Shown here one piece after another: positions 1 through 6,568 of a stretch of 9,081 nucleotides of DNA (its first letter is position 1; each line of letters opens with the position of its first letter). Source of the DNA: an uncultured Clostridium sp. Its GTDB lineage: Bacteria; Bacillota; Clostridia; Clostridiales; Clostridiaceae. The notes beneath the pieces were generated by a model, which searched no databases, had not been told where the DNA came from, and saw only the letters and a program-made list of their open reading frames with translations. A program made the position numbers and the translations under genes. The stretch is taken from NCBI RefSeq assembly GCF_937920395.1, contig NZ_CALEVF010000348.1:1-9081 (forward strand), read 5' to 3'.

Positions 1-46
1 TTTTTACAGTGGAACTTAACTCTACAAAGTGGAAGTTACTTTTTCA
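1..46. repeat. Probable terminus of an insertion sequence (IS21-like) with direct repeats
   Basis: Two copies of an 11-base motif, AGTGGAACTTA at 8-18 and AGTGGAAGTTA at 28-38, differ at one position and sit in the same direction 20 bases apart. The block ends with TTTTTCA at 40-46, so read from the other strand it would start with TGAAAAAGTAAC. Short, repeated GTGGAA-type motifs inside a TG...CA terminus are typical of IS21-family ends in Firmicutes. No transposase gene is visible because the element would lie to the left of the window. This is a pattern-based inference. Confidence 0.45.
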
Positions 47-114
47 ATTCACCAAGTTTATATATTACGCATTGAAATTCACATAAATAGAATCCTTTAA
101 ATTTTTTAAAATAA

Positions 115-1110
115 CTATTTACTTGCTAATATTTGTTCTATTCGTTCTAATTCACCTGCACTAAAGTTTAAATTATTGAGTGCACCTACGTTGTCTTCAA
201 TTTGGCTTACCTTACTTGCACCTATTAGTGCGGAAGTAACATGACCATCTCTTAATACCCAAGCTAAAGCTAGTTGAGGTAAAGTTTGAGAACGTTCCAT
301 TGCTAAAACATTTAATTTAGCAACTTTTTCTAATTGCAATTTTGTAATATCTTCAGTATGTAAGAAAACTGATTTGCCTGCTACTCTAGAATCTTTAGGA
401 ATTCCGTTTAAATATTTGGTAGTAAGTAAACCTTGTTGGAGTGGTTTAAAGGCTATACAACCAATACCTTCATCCTCTAAAACATCTTGAAGACCGTCCT
501 CTATCCATCTGTTAAACATTGAATAAGAGGGTTGGTGAATTAAACAAGGGGTGCCTAATTTCTTAAGTATTGCAGAAGCCTTTTGAGTTTCAGCTGGCTT
601 ATAGTTTGATAATCCTACATAAAGAGCTTTACCTTGTTTTACTATTAAATCTAAAGCTGACATAGTTTCTTCTAAAGGAGTATTAGGGTCAGGTCTATGA
701 TGATAAAAGATATCTACATAATCGAGCCCAGTTCTTTTTAGACTCTGGTCAAGACTTGAAACTAAATATTTTTTTGAACCCCAATCACCATACGGACCAG
801 GCCACATTGTGTAACCAGCTTTTGTAGAGATAACAAGTTCATCTCTATAACCTGAAAGATCTTGTTTTAAGATTCTGCCGAAGTTTTCTTCTGCAGAACC
901 AGCAGGAGGACCATAGTTATTGGCAAGATCGAAATGTGTAATTCCAAGGTCAAAAGCCTTATGAATTAGATTCCTTGAGTTTTCAAACGAATCTGAATAA
1001 CCAAAATTATGCCATAAACCAAGCGATATTGCAGAGAGTTTTAAACCGCTATTACCACATTTATTATATTTCATTGTTAAGTATTTTTTACTATCAGATA
1101 CATATGACAT
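115..1110 (-). CDS. Aldo/keto reductase, YghZ / L-glyceraldehyde-3-phosphate reductase group
   Basis: This 331-aa cytosolic NADPH-dependent oxidoreductase has the (beta/alpha)8 aldo-keto reductase fold. The N-terminal stretch SLGLWHNFG, the FDLANNYGPP motif around residues 60-69 and MWPGPYG around 102-108 closely follow E. coli YghZ, which reduces L-glyceraldehyde 3-phosphate and detoxifies methylglyoxal. The expected catalytic tetrad is present: Asp61, Tyr66, Lys97 and His138. The C-terminal ALIGASK segment (about residue 295 on) matches the cofactor phosphate-binding region of the family. Length is usual. The start is supported by AGAAGGTG at 1116-1123, five bases before the ATG, and by alignment of the first residues with YghZ; Met13 is an alternative start. 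It appears monocistronic with its own promoter, and I see no clear terminator after the stop. The family is certain; the exact physiological substrate is inferred. Confidence 0.93.
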   Translation of the reverse strand: MSYVSDSKKYLTMKYNKCGNSGLKLSAISLGLWHNFGYSDSFENSRNLIHKAFDLGITHFDLANNYGPPAGSAEENFGRILKQDLSGYRDELVISTKAGYTMWPGPYGDWGSKKYLVSSLDQSLKRTGLDYVDIFYHHRPDPNTPLEETMSALDLIVKQGKALYVGLSNYKPAETQKASAILKKLGTPCLIHQPSYSMFNRWIEDGLQDVLEDEGIGCIAFKPLQQGLLTTKYLNGIPKDSRVAGKSVFLHTEDITKLQLEKVAKLNVLAMERSQTLPQLALAWVLRDGHVTSALIGASKVSQIEDNVGALNNLNFSAGELERIEQILASK

Positions 1111-1130
1111 TTTTTCACCTTCTTATATTA

Positions 1131-1158
1131 ATATTATCATATATCATAGATATGTAAA
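1131..1158 (-). promoter_or_regulatory. Promoter of the aldo/keto reductase gene with a small palindrome in the spacer
   Basis: On the minus strand a -35-like TTTACA (1153-1158) is followed after 16 bases by a -10-like TAATAT (1131-1136), just upstream of the ribosome binding site. The leader would therefore be very short. The spacer contains ATATC-ATA-GATAT (1141-1153), a perfect inverted repeat with five-base arms that could be an operator, though in such AT-rich DNA it may be chance. Confidence 0.45.
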
Positions 1159-1176
1159 GAATTTAAATAAAGTATG

Positions 1177-1497
1177 CTAAATATTATTAGATATCCTTTT
1201 AGAATCTATAATTAATTTTATACAAAGAAGAACTGCTATTATACCTGAAGCTATGAAGCTAAGTGAAAAAACTAATATTCCCATAAAATATGCTTTATTA
1301 GTATTAAGATAAATAGATTTGTGTAATCTAATGTAGCAATATGTATTTAATAAGATTAGAAGATACATAACAATCTTTATAATTTTATATGTTTCATCAT
1401 GTTCGATTGATATTAAACCACTGGACCCTAAAACTGTTACTATAATTAAAATCGTTACAGAAATCATTAAGTAGATTATGTTGTTTTTTATTTTCAT
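1177..1497 (-). CDS. Small integral membrane protein, unrecognised
   Basis: I do not recognise this 106-aa protein. It is strongly hydrophobic, with predicted membrane segments at about residues 7-26, 38-57 and 70-97, a short polar stretch (IEHDETYK) between the first two, and a basic C-terminal tail (SKRISNNI). It has no cysteine pairs, metal-binding motif or obvious signal-peptidase site. The reading frame stays open back to a TTG at 1515, but that would put the Shine-Dalgarno AAAGGTGG inside the coding region. The ATG at 1497, about seven bases after that site, is the sensible start. A striking palindrome lies 65-90 bases upstream. The gene follows another small membrane protein gene on the same strand after a 187-bp gap. 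Small proteins of this kind often act as immunity, stress or transporter accessory proteins, but nothing here decides that. Confidence 0.72.
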   Translation of the reverse strand: MKIKNNIIYLMISVTILIIVTVLGSSGLISIEHDETYKIIKIVMYLLILLNTYCYIRLHKSIYLNTNKAYFMGILVFSLSFIASGIIAVLLCIKLIIDSKRISNNI

Positions 1498-1561
1498 GAA
1501 TTTACCACCTTTCAATATCTAGTGTAACACACGCTACACCGATTTATTTTACACGTTTTAT

Positions 1562-1592
1562 ACATAGACTACATGTAATCTATGTAGTCTAT
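1562..1592. promoter_or_regulatory. Nested palindrome, candidate operator for the 106-aa membrane protein gene
   Basis: Two overlapping dyads share this site. The first is a 24-base palindrome at 1562-1585 made of ACATAGA, the inner TACATGTA and TCTATGT, broken at one symmetrical position only. The second is a perfect 11-base inverted repeat, ATAGACTACAT (1564-1574) against ATGTAGTCTAT (1582-1592), with a seven-base spacer. No run of T follows on either strand, so a terminator is unlikely. The position 65-90 bases before the ATG at 1497 fits a binding site for a dimeric regulator. No regulator gene lies next to it. Confidence 0.5.
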
Positions 1593-1614
1593 AATTAAAC
1601 TATTTTATGATTAT

Positions 1615-1656
1615 AATTAGTACGTAATTTAAGAAAAATATGCCATACGACTAATT
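1615..1656. repeat. Inverted repeat after the 119-aa membrane protein gene
   Basis: AATTAGT-A-CGTA (1615-1626) pairs with TACG-ACTAATT (1646-1656): seven base pairs, one bulged A, then four more pairs, around a 19-base loop. It lies 29 bases past the stop of the 119-aa gene and could help end that transcript, but no T-run follows on the minus strand, so I do not call it a terminator. Confidence 0.3.
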
Positions 1657-1684
1657 GTTTATTATGTTTTTAGGGTTATAACTG

Positions 1685-2044
1685 TTATTTTTTATTTTCA
1701 AGCACATTTAATAGTGAAAAAATAGTAATAACTATAATTGAAGAACGTAACCATGATGTAGAAATTTTCATAGCGTCTGAAATACTACTCATAACCATAA
1801 TTCCACATACAAGAATAAATGATTTAAAAACCGTTATTTTTAGATTACCATCGGGGCTTGACAATGCGAATCTAAAAAAGGTAAACCCAAGGGTAAATAC
1901 GATAATTGCTAAAATACGACTAATCAATAAATTCTTATGTTCAATGAAGAATACGCTTATGTATATACCCAAAGCCATAATCATTATTCCTATAATAATA
2001 GATAGTAATTTGTTCTTTATAAAATATCTAGATAAGTTTTTCAT
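1685..2044 (-). CDS. Small four-helix membrane protein, unrecognised; possible transposon cargo
   Basis: I do not recognise this 119-aa protein. Four hydrophobic stretches, at about residues 13-34, 42-60, 72-88 and 98-114, suggest a compact four-helix inner membrane protein, with a positively charged N-terminus (KNLSRYFIKNK) likely on the cytoplasmic side. The frame can be extended 11 codons upstream, but that stretch contains the Shine-Dalgarno GAGGGAG (2053-2059), eight bases before the ATG at 2044, so I take 2044 as the start. It lies 67 bp after the tnpC stop and on the same strand. It could thus be read through from the tnpABC transcript and occupy the position where Tn554-family elements carry passenger genes. 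Function unknown. Confidence 0.75.
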   Translation of the reverse strand: MKNLSRYFIKNKLLSIIIGIMIMALGIYISVFFIEHKNLLISRILAIIVFTLGFTFFRFALSSPDGNLKITVFKSFILVCGIMVMSSISDAMKISTSWLRSSIIVITIFSLLNVLENKK

Positions 2045-2111
2045 TATACTTTCTCCCTCAGTTAGTGATATGCACATTTAATTAGTTCGTTTAATTTTAC
2101 GAGTACGGCAT

Positions 2112-2486
2112 TTACATCTTTTCATATAACTTACCCCTAATAATCTCTAGTTGTTCCTTCAACTTCTTATTTTCTTCTTCTAACACCTTAATCTTTTTAT
2201 CCTTAGCTATTATAATAATATCTTTTGATTTAGCTGTTTTATCGTATTTGGCTCTTTGATTCATACTTCTACTTGTTTGCTTATCTCTAAGTTCATCAAT
2301 TCTCTTCTTAATATCTTCATTGTTATAAAGAAAAGTTTTAGAAACTCCACCTAATTTTGAAACACTATTAAAGTTAATATTTTGTTCAGTTAGAGAAAGT
2401 TCCCTAATGGCTTTATCAACCTTTTCTAAAGTAATTTTGCTTTTATTTTTTGCATATTCTTTTAATCCTTTAGTATGGTCTGCCAT
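2112..2486 (-). CDS. tnpC: Transposition helper protein TnpC of the Tn554 family
   Basis: This 124-aa protein matches the size and position of TnpC, the third and smallest protein of Tn554-type transposons, which is 125 aa in Tn554 and affects transposition efficiency and orientation rather than catalysis. Residues 39-63 (FNSVSKLGGVSKTFLYNNED...) form a helix-turn-helix-like segment typical of this family. Residues 88-122 are a charged coiled coil with heptad-spaced I/L residues (KVLEEENKKLKEQLEIIRGKL), which suggests oligomerisation or contact with the recombinases. The start codon overlaps the tnpB stop (TAATG), and the ribosome site AGGGAGG lies inside the last tnpB codons, so translation is probably coupled. 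No resistance gene follows it. Family assignment rests on sequence character plus the tnpA-tnpB-tnpC order. Confidence 0.87.
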   Translation of the reverse strand: MADHTKGLKEYAKNKSKITLEKVDKAIRELSLTEQNINFNSVSKLGGVSKTFLYNNEDIKKRIDELRDKQTSRSMNQRAKYDKTAKSKDIIIIAKDKKIKVLEEENKKLKEQLEIIRGKLYEKM

Positions 2487-4441
2487 TATGAATCCTCCCT
2501 TGATTTACCGTTCTTATGAACTAGCTTATGTTCCTTAACTTTTTCTAATGTTTTCTCCAATATATTTAAATATTGTTTATTCTTTTCTGCCCATAACTCT
2601 CTACCAAATTTATCACTAACATCAATTTGTTTCTTAACTTTTAGTATTTCTTCCTCGTATTCGGGAACATTCTCAGTAGTAGTACAGAAACTTGCACAAG
2701 TTAAACAATGGTTCATTTGTTGCTTACATGGTATCTTAGAAGCCTTGAAACATACTCCAAATGGAACTCTTACAGCATCTAAATTCTTTTTAACATATTC
2801 ATATCTGATAAGATTTTGCATATCATCTGAGTCTAAGGCTACTTTTTTAATTTCATGCGTTTCAGTATTAACTCTAAATAGTTCTAAGTCCTCTGTGTCT
2901 TTCCATTTTTCATAGAGCATATTCTCACTAACTGTAGCGTAGTGGACTGTCATTTGTAGGCTTTGATGTCCTAAAATTTGTTGTATAATACTAATTCCCA
3001 TACCTTGATCTACATATTCCTTAGCCCTTGTATGCCTTAATGAATGCGGTTTAAAGTGATATAGCTCACCATTAACATCTCTAATATCCTTTTCTTTAAT
3101 AAGCCGCTTAATTGTATATAATAAAGAGGGTTTATTTAAAGGCTTTTCTTTTAACTTTCCTTCATAAGTATTAAATAAATATTTTTTAGGATTATTTTCT
3201 TCGGTGCTTAATTCTTTAGATTTATCAATAGACTTTTGAACCATTTCAGCAACTTTATCTCTTATAGGAATTTTAAGTTGTGCTATACCTGTTTTAGTTA
3301 TTTCTCCACAAAGATAATAATTATAGGATTGTTCTTTGCTATTCCAAATTTGTTCTAAGCAATTATGATATCTAAGATTTAATATGTCTGTTCCACGCCA
3401 TCCAGTTTCTCTAAGAAGAATATAAATTGGTATATACTGTGGTCTATCTAATTCCATAACGTTATTGTCCAATTGCTTTAAGATAGGCTCTGGAATAAAC
3501 TTAGCTCTTTTTATAATATCATGAGCCCTTTCTCTTTTAGGAATATCATCTTGAAATATTAAAAATGATACTTCTTTTGTAGGAGCTCTTTCATATTGAG
3601 CCATTTGTATATATTCTAAAAAGGTTCTAATCCAAGCTATATATTTAGTTGTTTCTATTTTTGCTTTATCTTTTCTATCATTAAGCATATAAAAAATATA
3701 GTTTTCTATATCTTGTCTGCATATATTTTCTAAGAATCCATCGTTATATCCATTGTTATAAAAATAGCCAAAAAAATAATTTAATCTTAATAGATATTCA
3801 AAACATGTACTCCAACTTTTCTTAGTTACTATTGTTCTAAAATATCGTTTTACCATATCTCTATAATATATAGGAATACTACTAAACGTCAAATAACCAT
3901 TTTTACCACCACTTGCAGCAATTTTAGCACCTCTAATATTCTTTGAATGCCACCTATCTTTTTCAGTTTCTTCTCTATCATCATAGAAAGCTTTAATAAA
4001 ATCTATTAATATATTTGTAAATGAGAAATAAGTTGTTTCCGTACACTTAAATGTTATTCCTTTGTTAATTAAAAATAATTTCCACCGTAAATATTCTTTT
4101 TCTTTATCAGCTTCTAAAAATGTTTCACATCTATAAAACTCTATAAAATAGTTCAAAGGGTTTCTTAATCTTGCTATTACCTTATTAGATAATAATTTTT
4201 CTTTAAAATGATGTAAAAAGAAAAACTTAATTTCATTTTTAACAATATCATTTTTAATTTTTGAAAAATCTATATAACTATATATTGCATTTCCAACTTT
4301 AACAATATTATTGAAAAATATTTCATTTTTAAAGTCCCATTTATCATTCTCTAACCAATATCCATTATCTTGTTTTAAATACTCGATAATTTCATCATAC
4401 TTATTTTGTTGATTACTTTTTATCAGTTGTAAATTTTTCAT
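2486..4441 (-). CDS. tnpB: Tyrosine recombinase TnpB of the Tn554 family
   Basis: This is the larger of the two integrases of the transposon, 651 aa from the start chosen here (Tn554 TnpB is about 630). The C-terminal half carries the tyrosine recombinase catalytic set: Arg349 in ETGWRG, Lys383 in ITKTG, His466-x-x-Arg469 in PHSLRH, His492 in LGHQS and the nucleophile Tyr501 in TVHYAT. A long N-terminal region (about 1-280) should contain the arm- and core-binding domains. After the catalytic domain there is a cysteine cluster (Cys564, 572, 579, 582, 586) that could bind zinc, then a charged helix. The frame opens at 4459, but AGGGGG at 4451-4456 serves the ATG at 4441, nine bases away, so the first six codons are probably not translated. 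The gene starts directly after tnpA, whose last codons contain its ribosome site, and overlaps tnpC by one base. Confidence 0.92.
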   Translation of the reverse strand: MKNLQLIKSNQQNKYDEIIEYLKQDNGYWLENDKWDFKNEIFFNNIVKVGNAIYSYIDFSKIKNDIVKNEIKFFFLHHFKEKLLSNKVIARLRNPLNYFIEFYRCETFLEADKEKEYLRWKLFLINKGITFKCTETTYFSFTNILIDFIKAFYDDREETEKDRWHSKNIRGAKIAASGGKNGYLTFSSIPIYYRDMVKRYFRTIVTKKSWSTCFEYLLRLNYFFGYFYNNGYNDGFLENICRQDIENYIFYMLNDRKDKAKIETTKYIAWIRTFLEYIQMAQYERAPTKEVSFLIFQDDIPKRERAHDIIKRAKFIPEPILKQLDNNVMELDRPQYIPIYILLRETGWRGTDILNLRYHNCLEQIWNSKEQSYNYYLCGEITKTGIAQLKIPIRDKVAEMVQKSIDKSKELSTEENNPKKYLFNTYEGKLKEKPLNKPSLLYTIKRLIKEKDIRDVNGELYHFKPHSLRHTRAKEYVDQGMGISIIQQILGHQSLQMTVHYATVSENMLYEKWKDTEDLELFRVNTETHEIKKVALDSDDMQNLIRYEYVKKNLDAVRVPFGVCFKASKIPCKQQMNHCLTCASFCTTTENVPEYEEEILKVKKQIDVSDKFGRELWAEKNKQYLNILEKTLEKVKEHKLVHKNGKSREDS

Positions 4442-4442
4442 A

Positions 4443-5570
4443 TTATTCATCCCCCTCATTGTAAATATCCAAGTCCAAATTCGGTTGAGTTTTATTAAAC
4501 TCCTCTGTTATTTCTTCATCAGAAGGATGAATATATGTATTCATAGTAGTAAAGATATTCTTATGACCTGCTCTTATTCTAAGTAGTTCAGGTTGCCATC
4601 CTGCCATTCTAAGAACCGTTAAAGAACTATGCCTAAACATATGTGGTGTAACATATATACTTGTTTTCTTTTTCAATGTTCTAAATAAATTATCAACATC
4701 AACATAATTCATAGCTTTATATTTGTTTTCACCACTTATCTTTATGAAGATATGATTAGTTTCAACTTCCTCGGTATGATATTCAGCTATATATTCCATA
4801 AACATATCAGCAAGATTTTGAGATACATCAATCCTTCTTGGACTTGATACTGTTTTAATCTCAGCATTATTTTCAAGTTCACCTCTATCTTGAAGGTCTA
4901 TAATCATATCACTTATATCAATGTCTTCAATCCATAACGACAAGACTTCGCCTATTCTCATTCCTGTTTCATAAAGTAATATTAACAAAAATCTATCTCT
5001 AAGATTATTACAGGCTCTAACGAGCATTACTATTTGTTCTTTAGATAAGGTTTTAGGTTTAGATATAGGAACTTTTAGCTTTAATATATTACTTGAAACT
5101 TTCTTTTGTTCATGAGCTATCCCATATAAGAAACCTTTAAAGTTTCTACTTGGAGTAGATACAAACTTTTTAAGTCTATCTGAAATGTTATTGCTATATT
5201 CCTCATGTCTTAAAATATAGTCATAAAACGATAAAACTGCATTTACTATAATATTTACTGTTCTTGGACTTCTTGCTTCATCAACTTGATGCGTTGGAAT
5301 TACCTTTAAACTCTTATAAGGATTCTGTAACCAGTTCACAAATAAAGCTAAGTCATCAATAGTTATTTCTTGAAAATCTAATTCTCTTTGTTGCAAGTAT
5401 TCAAAGTATAGCTTTAAATGTTGGCAATACATTCTTAAAGAATTCCTTGCAAAGTTAGTATTATCCTTAAACCTAATAAATTTTAATATTGGTTCTATAG
5501 GCAACCCATTATCATCAGCAACAAAATATCTTTCCTTACCATCTTCTGTTTTTACTTTTACAACGTCCAT
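4443..5570 (-). CDS. tnpA: Tyrosine recombinase TnpA of the Tn554 family
   Basis: This is the first and smaller integrase of the element, 375 aa against 361 in Tn554. The N-terminal part (about 25-135) is a SAM-like core-binding domain. The catalytic domain follows, with Arg205 in ETGMRIGE, a probable Lys239, His310-x-x-Arg313 in TPHMFRH, His336 in RAGHKN and nucleophile Tyr346 in MNTYIH, all intact. In Tn554, TnpA and TnpB act together in site-specific, non-replicative insertion without terminal inverted repeats. The start has AGGAGTG (5582-5588) upstream at a slightly long spacing of 11 bases. It is the promoter-proximal gene of tnpABC. The 313-bp region before it contains repeated motifs where recombinase or regulator may bind. 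Confidence 0.93.
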   Translation of the reverse strand: MDVVKVKTEDGKERYFVADDNGLPIEPILKFIRFKDNTNFARNSLRMYCQHLKLYFEYLQQRELDFQEITIDDLALFVNWLQNPYKSLKVIPTHQVDEARSPRTVNIIVNAVLSFYDYILRHEEYSNNISDRLKKFVSTPSRNFKGFLYGIAHEQKKVSSNILKLKVPISKPKTLSKEQIVMLVRACNNLRDRFLLILLYETGMRIGEVLSLWIEDIDISDMIIDLQDRGELENNAEIKTVSSPRRIDVSQNLADMFMEYIAEYHTEEVETNHIFIKISGENKYKAMNYVDVDNLFRTLKKKTSIYVTPHMFRHSSLTVLRMAGWQPELLRIRAGHKNIFTTMNTYIHPSDEEITEEFNKTQPNLDLDIYNEGDE

Positions 5571-5596
5571 GGTATTATATACACTCCTATAATTCG

Positions 5597-5625
5597 ATTA
5601 TATTCTACATATAGTTTACTATAAC
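5597..5625 (-). promoter_or_regulatory. tnpA: Candidate promoter of tnpABC
   Basis: A consensus TATAAT on the minus strand (5597-5602) lies 27 bases before the tnpA start codon. The hexamer 17 bases further upstream (5620-5625, GTTATA) is a poor -35. The palindrome TATAGT-TT-ACTATA (5610-5623) covers the spacer and the edge of the -35, so a protein bound there would be expected to block transcription. Confidence 0.35.
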
Positions 5626-5727
5626 TACTATAATACTTCAAACTATATACTTAATACTTATCGTTTTATATCTATATAAGAATGTATCATAGAATACTAT
5701 AAATACGGTCTAATAAACTGCACTATA
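5610..5727. repeat. Cluster of ACTATA motifs and palindromes upstream of tnpA
   Basis: The hexamer ACTATA occurs five times in the same orientation in about 110 bases (5618-5623, 5627-5632, 5642-5647, 5696-5701, 5722-5727), with an inverted copy at 5610-5615 that makes a 14-base palindrome with the first. A second palindrome, TTATAT-CT-ATATAA, is at 5666-5679. Local composition would predict far fewer copies. The cluster is a candidate for recombinase arm sites at the transposon end or for operators of the divergent 222-aa protein. The rest of the 5571-5883 interval is AT-rich with no gene. Confidence 0.45.
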
Positions 5728-5817
5728 TTCCTTTAAATACATTATTTTATTCGCAAAACAATAAAAGTAGATATTTAAACACATTTTAACATTATTATGA
5801 AATAATATAAATAAAAA

Positions 5818-5836
5818 CATTAAATAATGATATAAT
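5818..5836 (+). promoter_or_regulatory. Candidate -10 and operator of the 222-aa ribbon-helix-helix gene
   Basis: TATAAT at 5831-5836 lies about 48 bases before the ATG at 5884; I find no good -35 at 16-18 bases upstream. The dyad CATTA-AA-TAATG (5818-5829) abuts the -10, a usual place for an autorepressor. AGGGAGG-type ribosome site GGGAGG at 5870-5875, eight bases before the ATG, sets the start of the gene. Confidence 0.35.
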
Positions 5837-5883
5837 AAAAACAAGTTTTAATTATATAAAAAATATAAAGGGAGGTTATTCAG

Positions 5884-6552
5884 ATGAATAAAAAAGAATA
5901 TTTTAAATCCACATTAGAAGAACAAGTTAATTACATTAACCAAAAGATGAATGAGGGTAAGAGTTTTAATGATACTTGTAAAGAAATTTTGTTATTAAAG
6001 GGTGGGGTATCAAATAAGTTTAAGAAGCATGGCTATAAATTAATTGAAGGTCAATATCTTTTAAAACAAATACCAGAGAAACAATATTCTGATGAAAAGA
6101 AAAAAGAGACTGATTTAGATGAAGCTGCAATAGAGATTCAAGATGCAAAGGAGATGTTAGAAGATTTAATTGCAACACAAGAAAGTGAAATTGCTTTAAG
6201 TTTAAGCAATGAAAATGAGAACATTGAAAATGAGAACATTGAAAATGAGAATACTGATGAAAGTATAAAGCCAGTCGAAAGTAAAATGAGTAGAGAGAAG
6301 AATAAAGAAAATAAGGAGAAAAAAGCTAAGTTGAAAGTAAAGGCAGGTAGACCACAAAAATACAAAAAAGATCATGAAGGGAAAAATATTGATAAAAAGA
6401 AATTTACACTTGAAATAGATAAAAAAGTGTATAAGGCTTTGAAACATAAAAAAACAGAAGAAGGAATCGCAATTAATATTTTTGTGGAAGAATTACTTAG
6501 AAATGCTATAGAGGACAAATATTTTAAAAATAATAGTGAGAAAATAGAATAG
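5884..6552 (+). CDS. Ribbon-helix-helix DNA-binding protein with Asn/Glu repeat linker
   Basis: This 222-aa protein is mostly charged and has three parts. Residues 1-60 form a compact helical region (EQVNYINQKMNEGKSFNDTC... GVSNKFKKHGYKLI) that could be a winged or helix-turn-helix domain. Residues 70-150 are an acidic then basic linker, including a five-residue repeat (ENENI, ENENI, ENENT). Residues 152-161 hold an AT-hook-like basic GRP motif, and 172-212 look like a ribbon-helix-helix domain: a beta strand KKFTLEID followed by two helices (KKVYKALKHKKTE and NIFVEELLRNAIEDKYF). Such proteins act as repressors, partition proteins or relaxosome accessories on mobile elements. It is divergent from tnpA across a repeat-rich 313-bp region, so I infer control or DNA organisation of the element. 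The ribosome site is strong. The domain call is from pattern, not from a database hit. Confidence 0.72.
   Translation: MNKKEYFKSTLEEQVNYINQKMNEGKSFNDTCKEILLLKGGVSNKFKKHGYKLIEGQYLLKQIPEKQYSDEKKKETDLDEAAIEIQDAKEMLEDLIATQESEIALSLSNENENIENENIENENTDESIKPVESKMSREKNKENKEKKAKLKVKAGRPQKYKKDHEGKNIDKKKFTLEIDKKVYKALKHKKTEEGIAINIFVEELLRNAIEDKYFKNNSEKIE
6211..6255 (+). repeat. 15-bp coding tandem repeat, three units
   Basis: GAAAATGAGAACATT is present at 6211-6225 and 6226-6240, and again with two changes at 6241-6255. It encodes ENENI-ENENI-ENENT in the linker of the 222-aa protein. Unit length is a multiple of three, so copy-number change keeps the frame. Confidence 0.9.
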
Positions 6553-6568
6553 AAATACATATTATCTA

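Larger units (their letters stand above)
2112..5883 (-). mobile_element. Tn554-family transposon core (tnpABC plus upstream region); ends not defined
   Basis: Three genes in the order tnpA-tnpB-tnpC, with one-base or near-zero spacing, identify a Tn554-type site-specific transposon. All catalytic residues of both recombinases are present and no frameshift is visible, so the module looks functional. These elements have no terminal inverted repeats and make no obvious target duplication, so the limits cannot be read off directly. The upstream end should lie between 5571 and about 6736, depending on whether the divergent 222-aa gene belongs to the element. The downstream end should lie somewhere between 1111 and 2111, depending on whether the two small membrane protein genes are cargo. 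No antibiotic or metal resistance gene is present. Confidence 0.75.

Noticed and set aside
975..1157. 60-aa plus-strand open frame
   Set aside because: Overlaps the start of the aldo/keto reductase and its promoter on the opposite strand and has no credible ribosome site.
1498..1515. TTG at 1515 as start of the 106-aa gene
   Set aside because: The extended reading would encode its own Shine-Dalgarno; the ATG at 1497 has the correct spacing.
2112..2118. TACATC (GATGTA on the minus strand) at the tnpC stop, the same hexamer as the Tn554 attachment core
   Set aside because: It is part of the tnpC coding end, the hexamer occurs elsewhere in the window (for example within tnpA and the TetR gene), and no matching copy marks a convincing other end.
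5571..5883. CRISPR-like or iteron origin array
   Set aside because: The ACTATA copies are only six bases with irregular spacing and no shared longer unit, and no replication protein gene is present.
6138..6560. Three minus-strand open frames opposite the 222-aa gene
   Set aside because: They are hydrophobic Phe/Ser/Leu-rich shadows produced by Lys/Glu/Asn-rich codons on the other strand; no ribosome sites.
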